Shown one piece after another: positions 1-11,454 of a DNA stretch of 64,000 nucleotides. Position 1 is the first letter of the stretch, and each line of letters opens with the position of its first letter. The stretch spans positions 1,265,001-1,329,000 of the forward strand of contig JBAJFG010000442.1 of NCBI GenBank assembly GCA_037903475.1, given 5' to 3'. Both the position numbers and the translations under genes were made by a program. The notes below the pieces were generated by a model. It worked only from the letters and a program-made list of their open reading frames with translations. It searched no databases and was not told the origin of the DNA. This stretch comes from Ancylostoma caninum. Lineage: Eukaryota > Nematoda > Chromadorea > Rhabditida > Ancylostomatidae.

Positions 1-84
1 AAGATTTGGACGAGTACACACGGAAGGTTTGTTTATATTTTTCTCAGAAATTCATATGTTTTTGGAAGAAATAATTCTACAAAT

Positions 85-402
85 CTAGGTGTTTAGCTCA
101 TAATGCACTACGTGAAAAGTGGCGAAGCTGAAGTCGTGTTCTTCAGGGAGGAACACGACAGGGCAGACATCGAATGGCATCTCGTAGGAACTCAGGTAGT
201 GAGAACTAGTGATTTGAGTCATATCGCCTATCCTTACTGAGACTGTAGCCAGGCGCACGCTGGGAACTGTCCCTTTAAGAACTATATGTACATTGTGAAG
301 CTGTTCCCCCTTCCTTTTAGTCTTTTCCCAAGTTGCGTTGAACATAGGGGAACGGATTGTCACCGTCTCCAGCACTTCTTTTGTTAGAATCTCCTTTCTC
401 AT
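85..402 (-). CDS. Hypothetical small protein, 105 aa
   Basis: An open frame of 105 codons on the minus strand. What favours a real exon is a good splice acceptor (TTTTTTCTTCTCAG) at about 418-431, 16 bases before the ATG, which could take a spliced leader or join an upstream exon; the frame is open through it. The product is mostly soluble, with a beta-rich look in its second half and no signal peptide. I do not recognise the family. It lies just upstream of, and opposite to, the first visible exon of the GT92 gene, whose missing 5' exons may lie outside the window, so it could also sit inside a GT92 intron. Chance openness cannot be excluded. Confidence 0.3.
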   Translation of the reverse strand: MRKEILTKEVLETVTIRSPMFNATWEKTKRKGEQLHNVHIVLKGTVPSVRLATVSVRIGDMTQITSSHYLSSYEMPFDVCPVVFLPEEHDFSFATFHVVHYELNT

Positions 403-513
403 TGAACTATTCTGGCGCTGAGAAGAAAAAATAATAGAGGAAGAGAATTAGAAACGAAACTGTAACTAGAGAGTAAGGCAGAAACAAAAATGTGCTTTAA
501 AAAACCATTTCAG

Positions 514-2847
514 GAGCTCAACGCTTTCTTTCAGGACTGCATACATCGTAGCAGACAACACTCCCGATATGCTATTTTTGCAGACCTGGATGAGCGAATA
601 TTGCCAATGAAGAGTCCATCTCTACGAGGACTTATTTCGTTAGTTTTGCCAATTCGGCTAGTAGATATGATTGAAGCAGCAACTTCTACTACCTCAACTA
701 AAGGGAATGTTATGATTGAAGGGTTGCACGTATGCCTGTGAGATCTCTGGGTGTTTATGGCTGCAGCTAGAAAAAATATGCTATGCGTGGCGTTAATATG
801 TATGAAGGATTACCTCGCCATCAATAACTGCACTAATCTGATCTCTTCTGGACACCGTATAGCCGAAGGATAATAGAAAAAAGATTGTTTTCACAGTGGT
901 TGGATCCAGGAATAAGCGGATACGAGATTTTCCACGATCCGGATAACAGTGCGGATAACGGATAGGCCATAAATGACCGGATAATGGATAACGGATAATT
1001 GATCCAGATTCTACAAGACACCTTATTCTACGATTACAAAAATGATACAAGTAAGATGAGATAAGAATGCATATCGTGAAGAAGAAATAGCACAAATTCT
1101 CCAGCTTGCTAGTCATCAAACTTCGGTGATGCTACGCTTTGTTCGACTCACACAAAGAGAGACAGGCAATTCTGAGGTTCGAATCCCATCGAAGGTCCCA
1201 ACAATGGCGCCTGCATGAATCAACTCGAGTAAAATCAGGTCGGAAACGTCATGCGTTCTAGCGAAAACTGTTGAGACCTGTTAGCAACTGGAATCCACAT
1301 TGAGTCGGGCACACAGCTCGAAAAGCATCGATTTGGTGGTCAGATTTTTTCACTAGTCCTTGAAGGGGAAGCAAGCTCTCGTACTCCTAGATCAAATAAA
1401 ACCCATTGGAAAACTCTAGCACGCGACAGGGGCGAATTGGAGTATTACTGATACGAGCTTAGTATCGCCGAAGATGAAGGATTACATCTCAGTCCGGGTG
1501 CATAGTTTAGATTGACTATGGAAAATTTGTTAACGTTCCGACTTTGCCCTTTAGCTTGCACCCATCAGCATATTTGCTCGTACATGACGTTGATTATAAA
1601 CAGCTGTTACCCATAGGGTAACTATACCTTGTGTGTGAGCTTACACATCCCTCCAGTGATGCATCTAAACCCTGATACTTTTTGAATATCCATAATGTTA
1701 CTCAATAATTAGTTACAACAATTGCTTTTCCAACAATCCACAACTGTGAAAACTATAATAGTATTCAAAATAAAATAGTGTTTTTTTTCAAATTTATATT
1801 CATATTGGAGAAAAATGTTAGACTTTGAAGGAACCATATGGAAAGTCACCCGGAAACTGGAATGATGCGATTCGTGACACAGTGGGTGCTCAAAACAGGG
1901 CCGGATCCAACCACATACCAGGTCCTATTTCATTTGGCATAGGCGACTGTAGATCATTGAAAATATATGAAATTTGGAAGTAGTCAAGAAAGGGAAGAAA
2001 GACATTCTCAGCTTCTAGGGATACAAAACGCTCAATGAGCATTTGATGACGCTGGTGTACCACAATACTTCGTCGCCTGCACCTATCGGGCACACTGCCA
2101 AGTGTGTTGTGGATCCTAACAAGGTTTGTTCGCCCCTTGGTGATGTATTTCATGACTCAAGAGCTCTATGAGTCTAACAACGTAGATACTCTCCACTTGT
2201 AGGTTTTCCTAATGTGGGTCCATCACGTCGAGATCTACTTTCCTGGATATGATGGATATGAGGTACCGATTAGTGATGCTATCATTAGGTAAGTTTTCCT
2301 CCTTGGCCCTTCCCTTCCAAATAGAGAGTCCGAACCGTTTGCACGAGCCCTATCCTCTATCTCTGATAACTGTGCAGGACGAACGCAGACCAAACGGCGT
2401 AATGGTTCGAGTAGAAACCCTAGCAGCAACAGTTGCCACTCGCTGCCATCCTCCCCTTGGTTGCTGCCGTCCCTCAGCAATTGCTGCTAGAGGGCCGACA
2501 GATTGAGCAGCAATCGAGGGGAGGATGGCAGCAATTGGCAACCGTTGCTGCTTGGTTTTTTACTCGAACCATTACGCCGTTTGGTCTGCACTCGACCTGC
2601 ACAGTTATCAGAGATGTACGTACGTCGTGGGATTTAAAATCGATTTTAAAACTGGTTACCATTTTGCAGGCACTATCGTGACGTAGCCTCAGGGAACTGG
2701 GCCCAGTACTACTTATCTGAAGTGGCGGAATTTGGTCCTTTCACTCTGACGAATTATCCGGATTCTCTCATGAAAAAGTTGTATAGTAACGTTAGAAGCA
2801 GACTTGATCGAGTGTACTTACGAGGGAACGTTCCTGCCACTGTATAG
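514..2847 (+). CDS. Glycosyltransferase family 92 (DUF23) protein, C-terminal part, 5 exons
   Basis: Exons 514-737, 1831-1921, 2019-2123, 2203-2288 and 2670-2847 join in phase and end at TAG, giving 227 residues. Exon 1 holds the family DXD-type motif (FADLDERILP); exon 2 reads RFVTQWVLKT, exon 3 GHTAKCVVDP, exon 4 MWVHHVEIYFPGY, and exon 5 HYRDV followed by a family-like C-terminus (YPDSLMKKLYSNVRSRL). GT92 proteins are Golgi type II galactosyltransferases adding beta-linked galactose to fucose or N-glycan cores; that role is known for family members and inferred here. The N-terminal exons with the membrane anchor are not visible and probably lie left of the window. The exon 1 donor (CCT/gtgaga) is chosen by phase; an earlier donor near 650 is possible. 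Intron 1 (1.1 kb) contains a GGATAA-rich patch and intron 4 a foldback MITE. Confidence 0.72.
889..1008. repeat. GGATAACGGATA-type reiterated motif patch
   Basis: About seven copies of GGATAA or CGGATA occur within 120 bp, spaced irregularly, inside the first visible intron of the GT92 gene. This resembles, on a smaller scale, the motif-reiterated arms of the large inverted-repeat elements further right. No coding potential is evident. Confidence 0.5.
2361..2613. mobile_element. Foldback MITE, family 1 copy 1
   Basis: The two halves are imperfect reverse complements around a centre near 2485; the ends read CTCTGATAACTGTGCAG and its complement. It sits wholly inside the last intron of the GT92 gene. 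Open frames on both strands across it are mirror images of each other and are not genes. A second copy of the family is at 54209-54430. Confidence 0.75.
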
Positions 2848-3418
2848 AGGTGAATTAATGAAGAAATTTCAATTATCTAGTTTTCTCTGTGTTTTTCGTT
2901 GATTTATTTGTTTGTGCATGGCTAGACCACGCTAATTTATAGGTACAATCCTAAGATTAACTAATAAACATCGAAGCGATGACGATTAGCAACCGCCTTG
3001 AAGGCGGGAGTGACTCAATTATGTTAGAACAGTGTATGTAGTAACTCAGTGAGTAGAACTCATCTACCTATTTCATGCATTGTTTTGTAAACATAGCAAA
3101 GTGGATTTCTTGGAAACTCTGATTTTGTTGAGTATGTAAGTGTCTAAGAGTGATAAATGGCTCGCTGTACCTTCTTTCCCAACATCGAAATTCTTCATAT
3201 TAACATTATTACGTTGATACACGGTATGATACACGACTAACATTTCTAGAAAATATGATCTTATTGGTGATCCACCAGATGTGGACCTTCATTTCGTTCT
3301 ATTTCTATGAGTTTGCACAAAATTCACAAGCGATTTCTTTTCAATCTTCATCCAAAAATAAATAGGTTGGTGGAATTGCTCTGCCTTCTTCGGGAATTAT
3401 CCTAAAATCTTCTAATTT
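2848..3418. other. Intergenic, nothing recognised
   Basis: AT-rich sequence after the GT92 stop codon. No convincing exon, RNA gene or terminal inverted repeat was seen. Confidence 0.5.
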
Positions 3419-3870
3419 TCAGCTGATCTCTGATCGTCCGATGACTAAAGGACCAGAAAACATCATATGTTTTGAGCGCTGTAGGTACGGTATCCAGCAG
3501 CATTCATAGCCACGAACAATTTTCACTCCATCGCAACCAGCGGCTACGCATCCACTTTGCAGTTTGGGGGCGATATTTCTCCCCGTTGATTTGTGATAAT
3601 TTACGAGATTAAATCTTACTCCAACTGCATTGAGCAAATCAAGAAGATGTGGGTTTCTACCTGCTGCAGCGATGGCTTTTTGCAGGCTGTTATACGAGGA
3701 ACAAAGTGAGAAAATCCTCCTGTACTTTACATATATTGATTTATGCTAATCTACGAGATTAGATGTAATTTTAACTGGAATGCTCAAATGAGGAAGGTGT
3801 GGGTTTGTTCTTGCTGCAGGAATGGCATTCTGCAAACTGCTGTACGAGAAACAGAGTGAGAAAGTCCTCT
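3419..3870 (-). repeat. Diverged direct duplication with open frame, unassigned
   Basis: The segments about 3595-3720 and 3735-3870 are diverged direct copies (shared GTGGGTTT, CTGCTGCAG and GAGAAA patches). On the minus strand the first copy is open as far as 3419 and encodes a cysteine-containing stretch (GCVAAGCDGVKIVRGYECCW); the second copy has a stop in the matching frame. I do not recognise a domain. It may be a decayed exon pair or non-coding repeat. Confidence 0.3.
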
Positions 3871-3929
3871 TGAACTTTCTATGGATCGATACCGCCAGCG
3901 GAGTACACAGGTCCCGCCGCGAACCACTG

Positions 3930-4310
3930 AAATCAAGTCTAATTCCCTCGCTTTAATCACTGGAGACTGTATCCACCATTTCGCCACTGAGGAAGTGCGA
4001 AGATCCCAAAAATGCGGGCCTTGCGAGGATCTCGCCTCACTTTGCTCCATGAATCATTTCGTAGACGTCCTTGCATCTCCCTCCAATACTGTCTATGCAC
4101 TGCAGTGCTATTCGAAAGATACATGGGATTTTGCAGGGCTCAAGTCTGAAGCTACAAAACAATCTGGACCCTTACCAGTCTTTGTAGGGGAGGATCAGTC
4201 TCTGAGTCTCTCGCTTTAATCATTGGAGACGGTATCCACCATTTCGCCATTGAGGATGTGCGCAAAAGGGTCTTGCGAGGATGGGGTCTGTCTGGACCTT
4301 TACCTCTGAA
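3930..4310 (+). repeat. Imperfect direct repeat around a 112-codon open frame
   Basis: The stretch at about 3945-4030 (CTCGCTTTAATCACTGGAGA and following) recurs at about 4207-4285. The open frame at 3881-4219 spans the first copy and stops at the second. The internal duplication, and the lack of splice signals or a recognisable domain, suggest repeat rather than gene. Confidence 0.35.
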
Positions 4311-4843
4311 AATGTGGACCCTTACCAGTCATCATATGGGAGGATCCGTCCTGAGGAGCCTACTTTCGACCTAACCACCATCGGTTCGAAGCACTTCAAA
4401 TCTACTTGAAGTTAATTGATTATGTACTTTCGAGATTGTACGTGATTCGGAATCACGGCTGCTGCAACTTATTTAACTCCACATTTTTTTGAACCCAGAA
4501 ATATTAGGTAGTTCTGGTTAGTTCTGATCATTGCTAGTAGTTCCACCGTCTGAAAACGGTTCCAGACGGAACCGATCGGAAAAGGCGGGACGGTCTTGTA
4601 GCTGCAGCATATCTTAACTTGTTATCTCGGCTGGTCCCCAATTAGCATTTTTCTATGCATCGGAACTGGGAAGTTGTGAGCCATTTCTCTGTACAAATCT
4701 CCTTCACTAGTCACGGGATCATTCCTGTCATGTGGTTCACGAACTCGTCGATCTGTCCCGGGTAGCAGTGTATGATCTCATGATATTTCTCGAGCGCTGC
4801 TAAATCTCAAGACTCATTTTGGGGAAAAAATATTGTAGTTAAC

Positions 4844-4894
4844 GGGAGGGAGTGAGGGTGGAGGGGGGAGGGGAGGGAGGGAAGAATGGGGATG
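4844..4894. other. G-rich tract, quadruplex-forming potential
   Basis: More than six runs of three or more G occur within about 50 bp on the plus strand, in otherwise AT-rich sequence. Runs of this spacing can form G-quadruplexes; no adjacent gene is apparent. Confidence 0.45.
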
Positions 4895-5085
4895 AGATGG
4901 GCGTGTGGCACTGATAACGTAGAGGTTCCGCTGGAAGAAAGGATATATGTTGAATTATTGACTATGACAATGATTTAGATGTCAACAGTAAAAGTAAAGT
5001 ACAGTATACTACAGTATAGTACAAAAAAGCAAAGTCCTATTCATCTGCAGTACGTGCCGCTTAGCACTCTCACTGACCGCGTCTA

Positions 5086-5900
5086 GTGCTCTTGTGTTAT
5101 ACGACACCTTTGTCGATTACTACGTCTTTTGCACAGATATGTGCATGGTTTTTGTCCTTATTAGCAACGCCTCAATGCTATCTTCTTCGAACTACTATAT
5201 CTCCAGTGTCAGCTGTCCCGTCTGGCCTGTATGGAATTATCAATGCCTTCTTAGTGTCTAATTTAACACTTATTCAAAGGAAATGCTTGAATAAAATTGC
5301 TGCATTCAGGTGAAATCGTCGCCTCCTTTCACGAAAGCTCGCTATACAAATTATTCAAGCCGACACTCATGATTCTCATTCATTCGCAAATCTAAGTTCT
5401 TTCAAACAAATACGACAAAACAAGAGAATTTATGAAAGAGCTTACAGGGAAGTTCACGAGGTTAACCCCGAGAATCGAAACGAAACATCCATTCACAGAA
5501 GCACTGTCTAGGATGATGTTGATATGCGTACATCATTTTCCCCAATGGTCCTGATGCGATCAGGAAAGCGCGTCAAAAGTTTCTATATTGCACTGCCAAA
5601 GGACACCATATAGAGCTGGGTTCCATGAATATTTGACCACTCAATCAACTATGGTTATTGTGATCAGCTTCCTGGGACAGTGGAGTGTTTAAAGACGGTT
5701 TTTCGTTTAGCGTTGGGAATGAATGCCGACTCCGGGAAGGAATCAGAATTGGTCCGCAAAGTGATTTTGATTGAGAGCATTCTACAGCACAGCCACCACC
5801 TCCTTACAAGAATAGGATTGCGGCACAGAATGGATACGATGTTCGTGCCCTGCTTCTCAAATACTTCCAAGGAGGTGAATGGGTAACTCAACGAGTCTGT
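5086..5900 (+). mobile_element. Possible non-LTR retroelement fragment (very decayed)
   Basis: Broken open frames contain short stretches like the C-terminal part of CR1-like reverse transcriptases (a hydrophobic block, then LIQRKCLNKIAAF, then a basic segment in the next frame). Stops and frame changes are frequent. The assignment rests on pattern resemblance only and is weak; 5900-6780 holds nothing I can name. Confidence 0.22.
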
Positions 5901-6782
5901 TACGGCCGAATGATACTGATGATGATGTTGCTTTCAAGCATTTGACTTCTTTACAAGAAACCAACCTCAACAAGCTTCGGAAACCTTCATAATTGGATCG
6001 TACGAGGTACTCCTCTCGCGAAAAAAATTACAGCATTAGACCTTGTCCCAAGAAAAGGGAAGGAGACTATAATTTATTTACTTCACTCCTATATTTTACT
6101 TGAGCGCCTAGTCTGGCTTTCCTTCTAGTCAATTAGAGACATCTTGTTCAAACATCTAGCATTAGCACCGTCTCTAGGAGACTGGACGAATTTCTGCCAT
6201 TGAGTTTCCCTATGCAAAAGATAATCCTGCTTTCAGTCGCATGAAGATCCAGCTTCTCCAGAAACTACGCCTTCCTGTTTCCAGCACAAGTCTTGCTGTT
6301 TCATTGAGAAGGTTTTTCCACAAAAACCAGACACTGATGCATTTAATTCTGCTCTCTTGCGAGGAAATGAATTCTATCATTAAAGAAATTAGTTGTCTCT
6401 CTCTAGTGTTCTATTAATTTTTGGCTTCTTCTTACACCTCTATTTTCTGTACCTTCTGTTAATACCTCAATTCTCAAAAACATTCAATAGAGATCCGGAT
6501 CCAGTTAATGTGGGCAACATCGATAAACCTCAAGTTCACCAGCTATGGGAAAAGTTGATCGCATCGTTGTTTTCTGTTATAATCTCTACAGTTTGACAAC
6601 CGCCTGTGAAACTCAGAGTTGTATAATAATCAGTCTAGACCTGCAATTTATTTAGACTAAATGACTATTTTTCTGGTACAGCTATTTCTCATCAGAGCGG
6701 AGCCTGTGCGCGTAGATATTGCTTGTCCTACAGTGATGACTTATATGGTACAACAGTAGCAGTCGTGGCAGAAAAAAATTTA

Positions 6783-7682
6783 CAGGGTGCGCCATAAGTT
6801 GTTTAGTACCACCACAGCAGAGGAATTCAACATGATGGCTTGGCTGCCATAACCGTCGTAATCCAACTCACTCAGTAGCAGCTCAAATAACCTATCAGAT
6901 CGGGAACATGTGGCCATTCTCTTTCGGAAAAACACATTGTAGAATAGGAGATGTGCCCATCGCGACATGGAGGTATTTCTTGAATTAATCCTTCCAAAAC
7001 TTTCCTTAGCTTTATGGTACGAGTTCAAATTTATACATAATGTAGCAATTGATTTGCTCTTGAACACTGGTAGCATACAGCAATCCATCGGATCCAGATT
7101 AGTGGCGCATGGATGCTCGATCTCAACACAGGATCTCTTCCGCGTACTACTTCAGGAGATGTACCTGCACCATAAGCAGGGTCTGAGTCTTACTGAAGCG
7201 TCATGTTTGAGCTGCCCAGTATGAATTGAATGTAACAATGTCTCTTCTCACTTAAAATGCTCTTCAAACAAAACTGAGCGTGACAATGATATCGTGTACC
7301 ACGAAAATCCAAGAAAATTTGCTCTAAGGGCATATTTTCAAAAACTTTAGGAGGAAGAAAGTAAGCTGGATAACCACAAAATTCTTCGATGCTTTTTAAC
7401 ATCTGAAAAATCTGAAAATTGTTCTGATGGAAATAGGATTACTTCTCTATGAAGAGTGGTTCCAGTTATAAGAGAACATCGATGTTCCGTGTGGCGATAA
7501 GTGCGCCTTCCACTCGACTTTGAGCTACTACAAAAGCAAATGGCGATATATTCCCTATCTGTTAAATAATTTGAGTTTCTTTTGAGTTGACCTAGTGCGG
7601 CCATAAAGGTCATACCCTTATGTTGAATTTCGCTGCTACGATGTTACTAAATATGGTGTGCAAGAACTTATGGCGCACCCTG
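6783..7682. mobile_element. Tc1/mariner-type non-autonomous element, 900 bp
   Basis: The terminal inverted repeats start CAGGGTGCGCCATAAGTT on the left; the right end is the complement with few changes. The left end abuts TA; the right flank is TG, a likely decayed TA duplication. Several short frames are open inside, but none shows the spaced acidic residues or HTH of a transposase, so it looks non-autonomous. A lone related end (TATGGCGCACCCT) is at about 12815-12827. Confidence 0.7.
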
Positions 7683-7785
7683 TGGTCTCTCGGCATTTCA
7701 CTGCATGAGAAGATCATAGCCAAAGCCTTTTCATAGGACGCTCGTTGCTGCTTACCTTTCGAAATGTTTTTACAATTCTTTGCAG

Positions 7786-7827
7786 GAGGAATAGCTCGAA
7801 CTGATAGACGTGAGCAATATCGAACAA
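7786..7827 (+). promoter_or_regulatory. Candidate spliced-leader acceptor and 5' UTR of receptor A
   Basis: TTCTTTGCAG ends at 7785, 42 bases before the chosen ATG. An in-frame TAG lies between it and the ATG. Receptors B and C each have a comparable acceptor (AAAATTGCAG) 23 bases before their ATG, which supports a conserved trans-splice site or 5' UTR junction. Confidence 0.45.
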
Positions 7828-9827
7828 ATGGTCTCGTCCTCAGAAATGGTTGATGCAGATCAACAACGCCTTACTATGGGTCTAATATATCTAGGGTTTA
7901 CGCTGCCTATCATTCCCGTGTACGTCGTCCTTATCGTGGTGAGTTTATTTGTTTGATTTTAAGTGGCAGATTAGATCTCACATCAGTAACATATAATTTC
8001 CAATGCGGAAGCAGCGGCGTAGTGCGGAGAGGGCGCCTTCTACCGAGAATGGGTCACAGAATTTTTGAAATTTCTCTACAAAAAAAACTTGTATAAGTTT
8101 TTTTAAAAATTCTTTTTGATTGTTATTTTTTCTATAATTTCTATCAGTTATTCATATATTACTGATTATATAACTGATATTTTTGTTGATTTTATTCCTC
8201 CACCCCAAGAGACCCCACTTTTTTCCACGCCCTCGCCCCCCCCCCCTCCCACTTTCTGCATCGGCCACTGCTAATTTCTTACTACTTTCATACCTTGCTT
8301 TTTCCTCCTATAGCTAGAGTTTTCTACACGCAAATTATTACGAAATAATTTTGAGTCGATGACATCGTGCTTGCGCATTGACGAGCCAGGTACAGACGTC
8401 CATGCACTTGCACAAACGTGTGTGACTACAGCATGGTCAAGGGAGCACAATAAGACGGTGCCTGAAAGAAAGCACCCCGATTCTAAGCATTGCTCATACA
8501 TACATAGGTTCCGCGCCATTTCACCGCTGGATACGAGTTCTAGATTCCTCGAAATTTCAAATTATGAAAAATTCAAACACGAATATTTGAGCTTTTAAGG
8601 TGATGTTAACCGACAAAGAACTCTGTAAGAACAAGTTGTACCGATTATCCAATCAGATTACCTTTGTCGATTTTGGGCAACTACTCATCCATATCATCGT
8701 GAGCTTTTTCATAATGTTTCCACACTGGGAGAGGAGCCACCAGATTCTCGCTCGGGTTAGTTCTAGTATATGAGTTTTCGCCATATTTGGTAACGTTACA
8801 CGTTTTAGACTGCTGCCTGCACATTGAACTCGCTTTTTTTGGCTATGTATCCTATCATATCTGCATTGTCAATCAGTCGTATACTCGTAGTAAAAGAAGT
8901 GATGTCTCCAGACAGATTTCCACTCATTTTGAACGTAAGTCTAAAATGTTCTAAATAGTGCAGTTTTTAAAGCTGCCATGTTCACGGAACATCATAGGGA
9001 GGCAATTAATCATCTATATGAATAATTGCTCCAGGTGTTCATTGCTATCGGATGGCTCTATACGATATGTGTATGGATCTGTGGGTGTGTCACTCAGAAC
9101 ATCACTCTGAGCGGAATCGGCATGGCATACGATCTAACCAAACCTGGAGCTGCAACGTTCTCACAACTTGAATGGTATTTGTGCCTTCCTTCGTTAGCTG
9201 TAACATGGAGTGCTCACTTCGTCATCGTTCTACATATGCAAATGGTGAGTGGTTGAGGTTGTTTGTGCAATGCAAAATCTTTTAGTGAGAAGGAGGACGT
9301 GTTTTCTTTCACTATGCTTAAATTTCTTTTTGCCTCAGAGAGACTACGTATAATATATTTAAGAGAAAACGAGAGTCGACAAACTCATCTAGCATTCAAG
9401 AGGCGAAAATACTCTTTCAAGCTACTTTTCTAACAATATATATGTGTGGTTTGGTCGTGATCTGGCATTATTCCGGTAAGTATTGTGAAAATTCTAAATA
9501 TGTCGAAATTCCTGGAAGAAAGGGGAGGATAAGAGAGGGTTGAGGGGTCTCGTCAATTATCGTACACATACAGATAAGTGGTTGACAAGTGATGCTAGCG
9601 TTGCGCTTCTACATGTCGCCTGGATCTTATTCCTGTATTGCGATCCCATTCTGCTAATAACTCTCAACCCGTGAGTGACACTCTTCTAAGTCCGGGCATG
9701 ATTTAGAGAAAATGTTGGTTCGTTTATTTTCAGAACAATTCGCAGAAAAACGCTTCAATTGATCTCACGCCATCTAGGCTGTTGTCGAAGTACAAAGGTA
9801 GTCTCAACTACTACGAACAAATGCTGA
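7828..9827 (+). CDS. Receptor A: nematode 7TM chemoreceptor-like protein, 301 aa, 7 exons
   Basis: Exons 7828-7938, 8600-8755, 8809-8934, 9035-9244, 9364-9475, 9574-9670 and 9734-9827 join in phase and end at TGA. The product has seven hydrophobic segments: LTMGLIYLGFTLPIIPVYVV in TM1, VDFGQLLIHIIVSFF in TM2, SLFLAMYPIISALSISRILV in TM3, then TM4 to TM7 ending PILLITLNP before a basic tail (TIRRK). This layout fits nematode serpentine chemoreceptors, which sense external chemicals at ciliated neurons. I did not fix the class (an Srxa/Srt/Srv-like type is possible). The exon 5 start after ATATTTAAG is preferred because B and C use the homologous acceptor. Introns are mostly 50-110 bp. No internal stop is visible. 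AATAAA at 9914 is the likely poly(A) signal. Confidence 0.78.
8228..8250. repeat. Homopolymeric C tract
   Basis: A long C run broken by single T bases lies in intron 1 of receptor A. It could be variable in length and hard to sequence. Confidence 0.6.
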
Positions 9828-10025
9828 TTTTACACTGTGCACGGTAGTGAAACGAACTCTGAATGCTGTGCTAAGTATTGCATCAACTGTAGCAATGAGT
9901 TCATATGCTTGAAAATAAACCTCATATCCATGGCCTCTAGAAAATCACTGTGTGCTAAATGCACGCTGTCCCATGGTGTTCACTAACTAACGTTCGTGCA
10001 TTTCTCCCATACTTTTTTTATTTAG

Positions 10026-10600
10026 CTCAATTGTGCGTCATGAAACGTTTCATATTTCTCGCTTTACTCTTTATGAGTGCTATAGCCGATTTCTTCAGTT
10101 TACTGTACACCTTGTGGTCTATCACACTGAGCTACTTCTAGTGATCAGGCAGCGCACACATGGAGCGAACGATTCGGCTGTCACTACCGGCAGAACCACT
10201 TCACCACTCGTTTAAGTGTCGCGTGTCGCGAGATAACTCGTTCATCTCCACCATCACAGCGGTAGAGAACAACGCTGAACTCATGGTGCCTACGGCTTTT
10301 TCAGATTTGCCATTGATCAAGTTGTTCCAACTGGAGACTTGCATATTATCTGAGCGATTCAATGGCAATGAGACATTGAGCCATTTTTCAACTGCAGACT
10401 ATTCTGACGTGAAGATCAATTATGGCGAATGTAGCAGTTGTCATATAGCAGTGAAACCTGATTTCAAGGATCCGTTTCCTACTGGCATTTACCACGCTTC
10501 AGCTCTTTTCCTACAAGAGGATTGTTGTGGGAGAGGAGTAGTTGCCGTCCCAAGCAGATGCCGGGTGCTTATCCAGATCCCGTCTACCTGTTTGCGGTGA
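10026..10600 (+). CDS. Small secreted protein, 169 aa, two exons
   Basis: Exon 1 (10040-10097) encodes a clear signal peptide (MKRFIFLALLFMSAIA); exon 2 (10149-10600) continues in phase to TGA. The 51-bp intron has a weak donor (TTCA/gtttac) and a good acceptor (TGATCAG). A strong acceptor (TTTTTTTATTTAG) ends at 10025, 14 bases before the ATG. The mature protein has several cysteines and a patch reading FPTGIYHASALFLQEDCCGR; I do not recognise the domain. It starts 213 bp after the stop of receptor A and about 105 bp downstream of that gene's AATAAA, a spacing typical of nematode operons with SL2 trans-splicing. Secretion is inferred from the leader; the function is unknown. Confidence 0.5.
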
Positions 10601-10997
10601 CAACCACCACATCACGCGATATGCCCTACACAGAGTAAGGGAGCGATGTCGTGATGGCGGATTACTTGCTGGGGACAACGAGGACGGATTAGGTTTCAAA
10701 CATTTTATCGGGCCGGCCTACCCAAATGATCCCCAAGTGTTTCTGACTTGAAAAGGTTTGCAGGTAGTGTAAAATTTGTAAAATTCGATTTTGTGTCCTC
10801 TATCACCAAGTGTTTCATACTCCTTGGCTGGTGAGACATGCGCAAACTAAGTACGCATAACTGAATCGTGTATCGATGTCCTAACGTTTCCATAATAATG
10901 ATAGATAGTGACTGGATGTGTGACTATTAAAGCAATGCGATGCGTGTGTTCGATGTGCCTACACGACCATCGGGAGCTATTACAATATATTATCATA

Positions 10998-11184
10998 AAT
11001 GACGCTGCCAACTATAATAATTTGTCCTCGCAAAAATACAAAGTAGAAAATGAATGGCAAAATCCGAACGGTTCGAGTTGTGCCACCATTTCATTTTCAC
11101 TGTACCATACCACGAACGGTCCGGATTGTGGCCATTCATTCCCAACTTGCATTTTTATGCGGACAAATTAGTTGGCAGCGTCAT
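10998..11184. mobile_element. MITE with TGACGCTGCCAACT ends
   Basis: The left end reads ATGACGCTGCCAACTATAAT and the right end is its near complement. Internal bases are also roughly palindromic (CGAACGG on both sides of the centre). No coding potential. Confidence 0.65.
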
Positions 11185-11238
11185 ATATCTTCCACCATAA
11201 ATTGTCATCCAATGTGTGAGTTTTAGTGTGCCTGTGCA

Positions 11239-11454
11239 CTAGATCCAACAACTGTTCTCCAAACATAACCACACCACCATGTTCAGCGAGTCGGATTGTG
11301 TATAGAAGGCTGAGAACTCCGTCATTAATCTCGCCTGATAGAAGTTTTGTTCCTCTTCAGTCTTGTAAAGTTCAGCAGTTGTATTAATCACAGCTCGAAC
11401 GAATGGGATTAAACTGCGATAACCGAATCGTATGAGTGGCAAGAGACTAAACAT
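11239..11454 (-). CDS. Hypothetical open frame, 71 codons
   Basis: Open minus-strand frame with a mixed hydrophobic and charged composition (RAVINTTAELYKTEEEQNFY). It has no recognisable domain or clear upstream acceptor. It may be the last exon of an unseen gene or chance. Confidence 0.2.
   Translation of the reverse strand: MFSLLPLIRFGYRSLIPFVRAVINTTAELYKTEEEQNFYQARLMTEFSAFYTQSDSLNMVVWLCLENSCWI

Noticed and set aside
1140..1210. Possible tRNA or tRNA-derived SINE (GGTTCGAATCC, a B-box)
   Set aside because: The T-arm bases next to the box do not pair well, no A-box or matching acceptor stem could be placed, and no second copy was seen.
9343..9363. Earlier start of exon 5 in receptor A (after CTCAGAGAG)
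   Set aside because: It is also in phase and would add seven residues, but B and C use an acceptor homologous to ATATTTAAG at 9363, giving equal exon lengths of 112 bp.
9959..10215. 60-codon frames overlapping the signal-peptide exon
   Set aside because: The two-exon model with the acceptor at 10025 and the signal peptide explains the region better.
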